A stretch of DNA of 64,000 nt from Paludibacterium paludis (GTDB taxonomy: Bacteria; Pseudomonadota; Gammaproteobacteria; Burkholderiales; Chromobacteriaceae). The first letter of the stretch is position 1; each line of letters begins with the position of its first letter. Under the pieces are notes generated by a model. That model made no database searches. It saw only the letters and a list, made by a program, of their open reading frames with translations, and was not told where the DNA came from. Location: the NCBI RefSeq assembly GCF_018802605.1, contig NZ_CP069161.1:806001-870000 (forward strand), given 5' to 3'. Below are positions 19,893 to 28,203 of the stretch, one piece after another. Position numbers and translations under genes: made by a program.

Positions 19893-21091
19893 GACAGCGG
19901 GGGCAGTCCCCGCAGTTTTAGCGAAATGGCGAGACAGACGGCGAGCAGCCCGGCGAGCAGGAGCGCCACGCCGGGCCAGGCGCCATGTCCCCAGGCGAAG
20001 CCGGAGACCGAGCCGACCAGGCTCGAGCCCAGGTAGTAGGCGGCCAGATACCAGGCCGAGGCGAGGGCGCGCGCATCGCGCGCGCGCAGGCCGACCCAGC
20101 TGCTCGCCACCGAATGCGCCGCGAAGAAACCGAAGGTGAAGAGGCCGACCCCCGGCGCGATCAGCCACAGCGTGTCGGCCAGGGTGAGCGCGAGTCCCGA
20201 GCCCATCAGCACGATCATCAGCCACAGGACATTGCGGCGTCCGAAACGATCCGACAGTCCTCCCGCCCAGGCCGACGAGAACATGCCAAGAAGGTAGAGG
20301 CTGAACATCAGGCCGACCAGTCCGGGGCGCAGGGAGAACGGCGCGCTCTCCAGCCGGTAGCCCAGATAGTTGTAGAGGCTGACGAAAGCGCCCATCAGCA
20401 GGAACGCGCAGGCGAACAGGAACGGCAGCCCCGCGTCAGAAAAATGCCGCCCGGCGGCCCGGCCGATGGCGCGCCAGTCGGCGCGCGCCGGCTGGAAGTG
20501 GCGTGAGGGCGGAAGGCTTTTCCAGAAGGTGAAGGCGGCGGCGAGCCCCACAAGACCGAGAAGCAGCATGGCCGCGCGCCAGCCCAGCGCATCGGCCGCC
20601 AGTGCCCCGAGGAACCGTCCCGACATGCCGCCCAGGGCATTGCCCGCGATGTACAGTCCCATGGCCTTGCCCAGTGCGCCGGGCGCGACCTCCTCGCTCA
20701 GGTAGGCCATGCCGACCGCGGGAATGCCGGAGAGCACGATGCCGAACAGCACGCGCACGGCGACCAGCGCGGCGAACCCCGGCGCCAGCGCGGCCAGCAA
20801 CGTCAGGCCGGCCGACAGGAACAGGGCCGTGTTCATCACCGGTTTGCGTCCGATCCGGTCCGCGAGCAGGCTCGCGGGGAGCAGCATCAAGGCCATGCTG
20901 CCGGTGGCGCCGGACAGGACAGTGCTGGCGGCCGCGGCGGACAGGCCGAATACGCGGGAGAGCATGGGCATCAGCGGCTGGGGGCCGTAAAGCATGGCGA
21001 AGGTGGCGAAACCGCCGAAGAACATGGCCAGCGCGGTGCGGCGGTAGGCTGGCGAGCCGAATTCGAGCCGGGATGACGGGGACACGGACAT
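19877..21091 (-). CDS. MFS transporter (YnfM-like)
   Basis: 404 residues, 12 predicted membrane segments, major facilitator superfamily. The loop 2-3 signature is LLADRIGRKPVM, with a related motif GGLSDRFGRRNVLW in the second half. It resembles the E. coli YnfM group of putative drug/arabinose-type exporters. The substrate is unknown. It overlaps the end of pdxY tail-to-tail. The ATG at 21091 directly abuts GGAG; a GTG two codons in (21085) has better spacing and may be the true start. Confidence 0.8.
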   Translation of the reverse strand: MSVSPSSRLEFGSPAYRRTALAMFFGGFATFAMLYGPQPLMPMLSRVFGLSAAAASTVLSGATGSMALMLLPASLLADRIGRKPVMNTALFLSAGLTLLAALAPGFAALVAVRVLFGIVLSGIPAVGMAYLSEEVAPGALGKAMGLYIAGNALGGMSGRFLGALAADALGWRAAMLLLGLVGLAAAFTFWKSLPPSRHFQPARADWRAIGRAAGRHFSDAGLPFLFACAFLLMGAFVSLYNYLGYRLESAPFSLRPGLVGLMFSLYLLGMFSSAWAGGLSDRFGRRNVLWLMIVLMGSGLALTLADTLWLIAPGVGLFTFGFFAAHSVASSWVGLRARDARALASAWYLAAYYLGSSLVGSVSGFAWGHGAWPGVALLLAGLLAVCLAISLKLRGLPPLSQPSG

Positions 21092-21144
21092 CTCCGCGGG
21101 TGGGGAGATTCGATTGTACTACCGCCGTCCCGTCTGTGGATGCG

Positions 21145-21169
21145 AAAAACCGGGGCGGACCCCGGTTTT
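21145..21169 (-). terminator. Terminator after the ProY-type permease
   Basis: AAAACCGGGG / CCCCGGTTTT with a 4-nt loop, just beyond the permease stop on the minus strand and ending in a U-run. Confidence 0.8.
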
Positions 21170-21192
21170 GCGGTATCGCTATCGAGATAGCG

Positions 21193-22587
21193 TCAGGACT
21201 GGGTGACCGGCTTGCCCGCGCGTTCGCCCTGTTGCTTGTTGAAGCCCATCAGGTAGTACACGATCACCAGGAAAACCAGCCAGCCCGGGCCCACCATCAA
21301 TGCGATGCGGGTGTCCGGGAAGTAGGCCATCAGGCCGATGACCAGCGCGAGAAAACCCAGCGCGATGTAGGAGCCGTAGGGGAACAGCGGCATGCGGTAG
21401 GTTAGCGAGGCCAGCTGTTCCGGCTTCAGCGTCTTGCGGAATTTCAGCTGGGACAACAGGATGATGCCCCAGGTCCAGATCGCGCCAAAGGTCGAAATGG
21501 CGGTCAGCCAGGTGAACACTTCCTTGGGCGCGAGGTAGTTGAGCAGCACGCCGACGAGCAGCACGCAAGCCGAGAGCAGCACGGCGGCGTTGGGCACGCC
21601 GTTTTTGCCGACATGGCCGAAGATCGGCAAGGCCTGCTTTTGCTGGGCGAGGTTGTACAACATGCGCGCGGTACTGAAAATCCCGCTGTTGCAGGAGGAC
21701 AGCGCGGCGGTCAGCACCACGAAGTTGATGATGCCGGCCGCGGCGGGGATGCCCATGCGCTCGAACGTCATCACGAACGGGCTGCCGGTGGTGCCGATCT
21801 GGTCCCAGGGATAGATCGCCATGACGACGAACAGGGCGCCGACATAGAAGATCAGAATGCGCCAGAACACCGAGTCGATGGCACGCGCCAGGGACTTCTT
21901 GGGGTTCTTCGCTTCGCCGGCCGTCAGACCGATCATCTCCACGCCCAGATAGGCGAACATGACCATCTGCATGGACATCAGCACACCGGTCCAGCCATGA
22001 GGCATGAAACCGCCATGGGTCCACAGATTGGAGATGCCGGTGGCGATGCCGCCGTTGCCAAGCCCGAAGAAAATCATCCCGCAACTGGCCACGATCATCA
22101 GCACGATGGTGACGATCTTGATCAGGGCGAACCAGAATTCGAATTCACCGTAGGCCTTGACCGCGATGAAGTTGATGCCGCCCATGATGATGAGCGCGGA
22201 GAGCGCCCATATCCAGTGCGGCACATCGGGGAACCAGACCCCCATGTAGATGCCCACGGCGGTGATTTCCGCCATGCAGGTGACCAGCCACAGGAACCAG
22301 TAATTCCAGCCGGTCAGATAGCCCGCGAGAGGGCCAAGGTAGTTCTGGGCGTAACGGCTGAAGGAACCGGCGACCGGATCGTGGATCGCCATTTCTCCCA
22401 GGGCCCGCATGATCAGAAAGATGGCGAAACCGCCGATGGCGTACGACAGCATGATGGCGGGGCCCGCCATTTTGATGGCGCTGGCCGAACCGAGGAACAG
22501 ACCCACGCCGATGGCCGCGCCAAGCGCCATCAGATTGATGTGGCGCTCTTCCAGACCGCGGTGAAGGGCGTCGTGATTGTCTTGCAT
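21193..22587 (-). CDS. Amino acid permease, ProY/YifK type
   Basis: 464 residues from ATG at 22587, preceded by AGGAGA; an in-frame start 15 codons upstream lacks a site. Amino acid transporter (AAT) family of the APC superfamily with 12 membrane segments. It is very close to E. coli ProY/YifK in IKMAGPAIMLSYAIGGFAIF, FSRYAQNYLGPLAGYLTGWN, MSMQMVMFAYLGVEMIGLTA and YPWDQIGTTGSPFV. These are proton-driven importers; YifK takes up threonine/serine and ProY has been tied to proline, so a neutral amino acid is likely. A dyad lies upstream at 22697-22726. Confidence 0.85.
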   Translation of the reverse strand: MQDNHDALHRGLEERHINLMALGAAIGVGLFLGSASAIKMAGPAIMLSYAIGGFAIFLIMRALGEMAIHDPVAGSFSRYAQNYLGPLAGYLTGWNYWFLWLVTCMAEITAVGIYMGVWFPDVPHWIWALSALIIMGGINFIAVKAYGEFEFWFALIKIVTIVLMIVASCGMIFFGLGNGGIATGISNLWTHGGFMPHGWTGVLMSMQMVMFAYLGVEMIGLTAGEAKNPKKSLARAIDSVFWRILIFYVGALFVVMAIYPWDQIGTTGSPFVMTFERMGIPAAAGIINFVVLTAALSSCNSGIFSTARMLYNLAQQKQALPIFGHVGKNGVPNAAVLLSACVLLVGVLLNYLAPKEVFTWLTAISTFGAIWTWGIILLSQLKFRKTLKPEQLASLTYRMPLFPYGSYIALGFLALVIGLMAYFPDTRIALMVGPGWLVFLVIVYYLMGFNKQQGERAGKPVTQS

Positions 22588-22696
22588 GATTTCTCCTGAT
22601 AGGCGCCGGGCGGCGCCGTGACTGCGTGTCACTCATAACGAACGGACAGGTTTTTGGTCTTGATGCCATTGGCCTGATTAGAGCATTTTCCCAAAG

Positions 22697-22726
22697 TATC
22701 CAATATCCAGCAATCCATTTTGGATA
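22697..22726. promoter_or_regulatory. Dyad upstream of the ProY-type permease
   Basis: TATCCAA and TTGGATA arms are 16 bp apart in an AT-rich stretch about 110 bp upstream of the permease start. Arms and spacing suit a dimeric repressor or Lrp-like protein. No regulator gene is adjacent. Confidence 0.35.
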
Positions 22727-22754
22727 GCTATTGCAATGAAAAATTAACAAGCAT

Positions 22755-22782
22755 AAAAAATCCCGCCGGATAGCGGCGGGAT
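22755..22782 (-). terminator. Terminator after phaC
   Basis: ATCCCGCC / GGCGGGAT stem followed on the minus strand by six U, about 25 bp beyond the phaC stop. Confidence 0.85.
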
Positions 22783-22804
22783 GCAGGCGGGTGGCGAGAG
22801 GCGT

Positions 22805-24508
22805 TTATTCCAGCACGTAGGTGCCCGGCGCATCGCACAGCCTCGGGTGTTTGCGGCTGGACATTTTGAAGTCGACCATCCCGCCGCTGCGCGGCGCGAG
22901 CCATTCCACCCAGGACGGCCACCAGGAGCCCGGCTGGCATGCCTGCTCGGCGAACCACTCCTCAGGGTTTTCCGTGCGGCCGGGCCGCCCCTGCCAGTAC
23001 TGGCGCCGGGATGTCGGCGAGGGTGGGTTGACGATGCCGAGAATGTGCCCGCTGCTGGACAGGGTGAAGGTCAGTTCGGACGCCACGCGGGGAATCAGCT
23101 TCCAGGTTTGCTTCCAGGGCGCGATGTGATCTTCTTCGGTCGACACCATGAAGAGGGGCGTCGTGATCCGGCCAAGGTCGATTTTCTGGCCGGCGATGGT
23201 CAGCGCGTCAGGGTCCTTGAGCTTGTTGTGCTGATAGAACTCGCGCAGGTAGAAGCTGTGCATCTTGCGCGGCATCCGTGTGGTGTCCATGTTCCAGTAC
23301 AGGATGTCGAAGGCCTTGGGGGTTTCCCCCATCAGATAGTTGCCGACCCAATAATTCCAGATCAGGCTGTTCGAGCGCAGCATGCGGAAGCTCGCCGCCA
23401 TGTCCTTGCCGTCAAGGAAGCCTTGCTGCGCCATCTTGCGGTCGATGAACGCCAGCCCGTCCTCGTCGATGAACACTTCGATGTCGCCGGGGCGCTCGAA
23501 GTCGGTGAGCGTGGTCAGCAGCGTGGCGGAAGCGACCTTGTCCGCCTCCTTTCGGCGGGCGAGCCAGGCCAGCCACAGGGAGGTCAGCGTGCCGCCGATG
23601 CAGTAGCCTGTGACATGCACGGTGGCGTTGCCCGAGATTTCCCGCGCCACCTCGGCGATGCGGTCAATACCCTCGGTGACATAATCGTCGAACGCGAGTT
23701 CGCTGTCCTCGGGGCCGGGGTTTTTCCAACTGGTGACGAACACCGAGAAACCCTGCTTGACCAGAAACCGGATCAGGCTCTTTTTGTCGTCAAGATCGAG
23801 AACATAGTATTTGTTGATCCATGGGGAGACGATCACCATCGGCACGGCATGAACCTTGTCGCTTTCGGCCTGATAATGAATGACTTCCAAGAGCTTGCCG
23901 CGGTACACCACCGAGCCGGGGGTGGTGGCGAGATTCTTGCCGACCTGGAAGGCATCGCGGTCCGTCATGGCGATCGATCCTTCGGCGACGTCCCTGAGAA
24001 AATTGCGTGCGCCGGCCAGCAGGCTTTCGCCGCGAGTTTCCAGCGCCCTGTGCTGGGCGACCGGATTGAGCGGGAGAAAATTGGTGGGCGCGATGGCGTT
24101 GAGCCACTGCCGCAGCCAGAACGCGGCAAGATTGCGCTCTCGATCGTCAAGATCCGGTGTGATGTATAGCGTGTCCTGCAGCCAGCGGGTGTTGAACAGA
24201 TACCATTCCTTGATCGAATCCCAGAATGGACTCTCTTGCCAGATCGCCTGGGTAAAGCGCTGATCGTCTTCCTTGGCCGGGAACGGGTCCTCGCTTTTTG
24301 GCGTGATCCAGCCCTGCCACGCCGCACCTTGCCAGCGCCAGACATCCTGGCTCCAGTTGTGCCAGACGGCGACCAGTTCGCCAGGGTGCTGTCCCCAGGC
24401 GAGGCCGGCCTTCTGGATGATGGGACCGAGCATGAACGGATCGAGCCAGGCATACCAGATGGGAAGCATGGAACGCGGATCCGTGACAGTGGGACTGCAT
24501 TTTTCCAT
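22805..24508 (-). CDS. phaC: Class I poly(3-hydroxyalkanoate) synthase
   Basis: 567 residues from ATG at 24508; a TTG five codons upstream is less likely. The N-terminal PhaC domain (residues ~60-240) is followed by an alpha/beta-hydrolase fold. The lipase-like box is GYCIGG with the nucleophilic Cys at residue 303; Asp in STEEDHIAPW and His in SSGHILGIVNPP complete the triad. It polymerises (R)-3-hydroxyacyl-CoA into storage granules. phaA, phaB, phaP and phaR are not adjacent, so the gene stands alone, with its own terminator. Length and motifs are normal. Confidence 0.93.
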   Translation of the reverse strand: MEKCSPTVTDPRSMLPIWYAWLDPFMLGPIIQKAGLAWGQHPGELVAVWHNWSQDVWRWQGAAWQGWITPKSEDPFPAKEDDQRFTQAIWQESPFWDSIKEWYLFNTRWLQDTLYITPDLDDRERNLAAFWLRQWLNAIAPTNFLPLNPVAQHRALETRGESLLAGARNFLRDVAEGSIAMTDRDAFQVGKNLATTPGSVVYRGKLLEVIHYQAESDKVHAVPMVIVSPWINKYYVLDLDDKKSLIRFLVKQGFSVFVTSWKNPGPEDSELAFDDYVTEGIDRIAEVAREISGNATVHVTGYCIGGTLTSLWLAWLARRKEADKVASATLLTTLTDFERPGDIEVFIDEDGLAFIDRKMAQQGFLDGKDMAASFRMLRSNSLIWNYWVGNYLMGETPKAFDILYWNMDTTRMPRKMHSFYLREFYQHNKLKDPDALTIAGQKIDLGRITTPLFMVSTEEDHIAPWKQTWKLIPRVASELTFTLSSSGHILGIVNPPSPTSRRQYWQGRPGRTENPEEWFAEQACQPGSWWPSWVEWLAPRSGGMVDFKMSSRKHPRLCDAPGTYVLE

Positions 24509-24663
24509 GGTGGCCTCGCACAAGTGTTTGAAATCCTTGTCAGTGTAGACGCAGCCACAATGGTTTTAAAAGTTTCAATACATATGAATATGTATTTGAT
24601 CAGAAAGAGGTGGCAGCGGGCGTCATGCCTGGCCGCGTGACGGCGGGCATGCGCCGGGATGCC

Positions 24664-25260
24664 TCAGTGAATATTGCGGATGTAGGAGGTGATGCCGCCC
24701 AGCAGCATTTCGATCGAGATGGCGGTCAGGACGAGCCCCATCAACCGTTCCAGGGCCGTGATCGCCTGCTCTCCCAGCCATTTCTGCAATTTCACGGAAA
24801 ACAGGAAGACGAGCGTCGTGATCAGCATGCACAGGCTCAACGCGCCGATCCACTCGGGCATGCGGCCAGGCTCGCGGGTGGCGAGCAGGAGCACGGTGGC
24901 CATGGCCGAAGGGCCGGCGATCAGGGGAATCGCGATCGGCACGATGAACGGTTCTCCCTGCAGTTTTTCGGCATGCCCGGCGCCCGATGGAAAAATCATT
25001 TTCAGGGCGATGAGAAACAGGATCACCCCGCCCGCGATGCGCATCGATTCGTCCGTCAGGTGCATCAGGTCGAGAAACTCCCTTCCGAAAAACATGAAGG
25101 TCAAGAGCACGGTGAAGGCGATCAGGCATTCGCGGTAGACCACTTTGCGGCGCCGCTCGGGCTTGACCTGCTTCAGGGCGGAAATGAACAGCGGAATGTT
25201 GCCCAGCGGGTCGGTGATCAGGACCAGCAGGACGGTGGCGGACAGAAACGAGGTTTGCAT
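24664..25260 (-). CDS. MarC/YhgN family inner-membrane protein
   Basis: 198 residues, six predicted membrane segments. Family blocks: LLVLITDPLGNIPLFISAL, REFLDLMHLT-ESMRIAGG and the repeat IPLIAGPSAMATVLLL. The molecular function of MarC proteins is not established; MarC itself is not needed for multiple antibiotic resistance despite the name. It is isolated, with phaC and the methyltransferase as same-strand neighbours but gaps of 155 and 77 bp. Confidence 0.88.
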   Translation of the reverse strand: MQTSFLSATVLLVLITDPLGNIPLFISALKQVKPERRRKVVYRECLIAFTVLLTFMFFGREFLDLMHLTDESMRIAGGVILFLIALKMIFPSGAGHAEKLQGEPFIVPIAIPLIAGPSAMATVLLLATREPGRMPEWIGALSLCMLITTLVFLFSVKLQKWLGEQAITALERLMGLVLTAISIEMLLGGITSYIRNIH

Positions 25261-25337
25261 GGCGGGAACCTGACAATACGGGGGAAATCAGCGGAACCGT
25301 CCGGTGGGCTGGCCGGTTCCGCCAGTGGCGATGCCGT

Positions 25338-27029
25338 TCAGTCCCTGGACTCTTTGCGGGCGCTGCCGGCGGTCACCGGAATCTCGAACAGCCGGCAGTC
25401 GAGCGAACCGTTGAACAGCGGCACACGCCGCTTCGTGGTCAGGCGGATCAGTTTGGCCAGCCGCAGGTCGCCGGTGAACACGTGGGCGGTCCAGCCCGCG
25501 AAGTTGCGTTTGAGCCAGTCCCCGAGTTTCGGATAGAGGGCGGCGAGCGTTTCCTGCTCGTCAAGCCGCACGCCATAGGGCGGGTTGGTGACCAGCAGTC
25601 CTTCCGGCGCGGGAGGCGTCACGTCGAACAGGTCCGCGCAGCGCAGCGACACGGCATCGGCGAGCCCGGCGCGTTCGAGCGTGCGCGTGGCGATCGCGAT
25701 CATGGCCGGGCTGTTGTCGCTGCCGTGGATGTTCAACGGCGCGATCGACTTGGCCGAGCGGGCGGCGTCGTCGCGGATCGCCTGCCAGGCGGCATCGTCG
25801 AAGTCCTGGAATTTTTCGAAGGCGAAACGGCGCTGGCGACCGGGGGCGCGGTTGAGCGCGATATCGGCGGCTTCGACGAGGAAGGTGCCGCTGCCGCACA
25901 TCGGGTCGAGCAGCGGCTGGCTGCCGTCGTAGCCCGCCAGCCGCAGGATGCCGGCGGCGAGGTTTTCCCGGAGGGGAGCGTCGCCGGTCTCGTCGCGCCA
26001 GCCGCGCTTGAACAGCGCCTCGCCGCTGGTGTCCAGATAGATCGAGGCGGTATCGCGCGTGAGGAACACCTGTACGCGCATGTCCGGCGTGCGCGTGTCC
26101 ACGCTCGGCCGGCCCAGCATCGCCTGACGGAAGCGGTCGCAGATGGCGTCCTTGACGGTCAGGGAGACGTAATCGAGGCTCTTGATCCGGGCGCCGGCGG
26201 CGTCGGTCTTGACCTTGATGGTGCGTTCAACGGAAAACCACGCCGGCCAGTCGACCTGCATGGCCAGGGCGTTGACGGCGCGTTCGCTCTGATAGGGGCC
26301 GCTCGCCAGTTTCACAAGAATGCGGCTTGCGCTGCGGCACCACAGGTTGGCGCGCATCATCAGGGCACGGTCGCCGCTAAAGGCGACCCCGCCGTCGGCG
26401 GGCTCGATCCCCTCGGCGCCCAGCGCCCGCAATTCGTCAGCCAGCACGGTTTCGAGGCCGCGCGGGCAGGGAGCGAAATAGCTCAGGGAGATGGCGGCGC
26501 GCTTGCCGCGCCTTGGCGCGCTGTCGTCCCGCGGCGGTCCGGACCGGCTGCCGCGGCTGTCGCGATTGTCATCGTTGCGGCGGGTGATGAACGGCGTTTT
26601 GGTCGCGCCGGCATTGCCGGACGGGGCGGCGTCGCGTTTTTGGCCGAACGGTTTGTCGGTTCTGTCGCGCGAGGGTTGTCGCTTGCCGTGCGCGCCCGGA
26701 TGCGGCGCGGCGCGGTCGTCGCGGCGATCGTCCTCGCGGCGGGAGATGAACGGCGCTTTCATCGGTCCGCCTTTTGCGGCCGGCGTGTCGGCCGGGGAGC
26801 GATCTTTTCCGGCGGGTGGCGTGTTCCGCGGTCCCGTTTGCCGGGCGAGCGGCTTGTCCGACGCTTTGGGCGCGGGGGCGCGCGGATCCTGGGCGCCGCG
26901 AGGCGAAGCGGGAGCCGCTGGGCCGGCGCGTTCGTCGGCGCTGTCATCGCGTTCCGGACCGAACTGGCGGCGCGGCTGGTTGACATCGCGGCGCTGGCTG
27001 GCGCGTTGGCGGGCGCGGAATGTGGCCAT
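25338..27029 (-). CDS. 23S rRNA m2G2445-type methyltransferase (RlmL N-half) with disordered tail
   Basis: 563 residues. The C-terminal ~385 residues are a THUMP domain (FAPCPRGLETVLADELRALGAE) plus an UPF0020/Rossmann methyltransferase with DPMCGSGTFLVEAA (SAM site) and the catalytic NPPYG. This matches the N-terminal half of E. coli RlmL (m2G2445); the RlmK half is absent, as usual outside the gammas. The first ~175 residues are Arg/Asp/Pro-rich and predicted disordered, with two copies of a short motif, KAPFISRREDDRRD and KTPFITRRNDDNRD, which may be an RNA-binding extension. It is divergent from mutY with 117 bp between. Confidence 0.85.
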   Translation of the reverse strand: MATFRARQRASQRRDVNQPRRQFGPERDDSADERAGPAAPASPRGAQDPRAPAPKASDKPLARQTGPRNTPPAGKDRSPADTPAAKGGPMKAPFISRREDDRRDDRAAPHPGAHGKRQPSRDRTDKPFGQKRDAAPSGNAGATKTPFITRRNDDNRDSRGSRSGPPRDDSAPRRGKRAAISLSYFAPCPRGLETVLADELRALGAEGIEPADGGVAFSGDRALMMRANLWCRSASRILVKLASGPYQSERAVNALAMQVDWPAWFSVERTIKVKTDAAGARIKSLDYVSLTVKDAICDRFRQAMLGRPSVDTRTPDMRVQVFLTRDTASIYLDTSGEALFKRGWRDETGDAPLRENLAAGILRLAGYDGSQPLLDPMCGSGTFLVEAADIALNRAPGRQRRFAFEKFQDFDDAAWQAIRDDAARSAKSIAPLNIHGSDNSPAMIAIATRTLERAGLADAVSLRCADLFDVTPPAPEGLLVTNPPYGVRLDEQETLAALYPKLGDWLKRNFAGWTAHVFTGDLRLAKLIRLTTKRRVPLFNGSLDCRLFEIPVTAGSARKESRD

Positions 27030-27146
27030 GGTGAATCCTTTGAGAACAATGCGCCATTTTAGCGGATTTTTGAGCGGGTTTCTTGGTCAACTCCACCCCT
27101 TTCGGGTACTATCTTCTGTTCGATTGCATTCTGGCAGGACCAACTT

Positions 27147-28200
27147 GTGGAGCATTCCTTTGCCGAGAGGCTGATCGCCTGGCAGAAGGTTCACGGCCGT
27201 CACGGCCTGCCATGGCAGGTCGACGATCCCTACCGTGTCTGGCTGTCCGAAATCATGCTGCAGCAGACTCAGGTGGCCACCGTGCTCGGTTATTACGCGC
27301 GTTTTCTTGCTCGTTTCCCGACCGTCGCAAGCCTGGCCGCCGCGCCGCTGGACGACGTGCTGGAGTCCTGGAGCGGACTGGGCTACTACACCCGGGCACG
27401 CAACCTGCACAAGGCGGCGGTGATGATCATGGAGGAGTTCGGCGGCGAGTTTCCCGGCGAGCGTGAACAGATCGAGCGTCTGCCCGGAGTCGGTCGCTCG
27501 ACCGCCGCGGCCATCGCCGCGTTCGCCTTCGGGCGGCGCGAGGCCATTCTCGACGGTAATGTCAAACGGGTGCTGACGCGGGTTTACGGCATAGCGGGTT
27601 TTCCCGGTGAGAAGCGTGTGGAAAACCGTTTGTGGGAACTTGCTTTGAGTCTGTTGCCCGAATCCGATATCGCCGCCTACACTCAGGGCTTGATGGACCT
27701 GGGGGCCACGGTGTGCACGCGCGGCGCCCGCGCCGCCTGTACCGTCTGCCCGATGGTCGACCGGTGCGTGGCGGCGCGCGAGGGGCGGGTTGGCGAGTTG
27801 CCGACATCCCGCCCGAAAAAAAACCAATCCGACGCGCCACACGGTGATGATGATGGCCGTGCACGACGGCAAGGTGCGGTTGTGCCGCCGTCCGCCGTCC
27901 GGCATCTGGGGCGGTCTGCTGTCCCTGCCGGAGTTCGCCGCCAGCGGCGAGGCCGAAGCCTGGCTCGACGCGCACGGAGAGGGCGATGTCCTGCCTGCGT
28001 GGGCGGAATTCGAGCATGTGTTTTCGCATTACAAGCTGATCATCACCCCCTTGCCCGTGGTGATGACGCGCTGTGATGCCGGAGCCTCCGAGCCGGGCGA
28101 TGTATGGTTGCCCCTCGATGGCGCCGCCGAAGCCGGAGTGCCAGCGCCGGTGCGGCGGCTGTTGCTGAAGCTGACCAATCCAGACAGAACGCTTGACTGA
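27147..28200 (+). pseudogene. mutY: Adenine DNA glycosylase MutY, frameshifted in an A8 run
   Basis: Starts at GTG 27147. The glycosylase domain is complete: catalytic Glu35 in SEIMLQQTQV, HhH motif LPGVGRSTAAAIAAFA, Asp136 in ILDGNVKRV, and 4Fe-4S cysteines C190, C198, C201 and C207. After LPTSRPKK the frame fails at AAAAAAAA (27816-27823). With one A fewer it continues as TNPTRHTVMMMAVHDGKVRL to the stop at 28200, which is the MutY C-terminal NUDIX-like domain that recognises 8-oxoG. As given, the protein carries ~75 junk residues instead. This could be a true mutator allele, a phase-variable slip site or a homopolymer sequencing error. Confidence 0.85.
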
Positions 28201-28203
28201 CCT

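Noticed and set aside
27816..27823. Programmed ribosomal frameshift in mutY
   Set aside because: A +1 shift on A8 followed by C has no stimulatory element visible and MutY homologues are single-frame; a slip or sequencing error is simpler.
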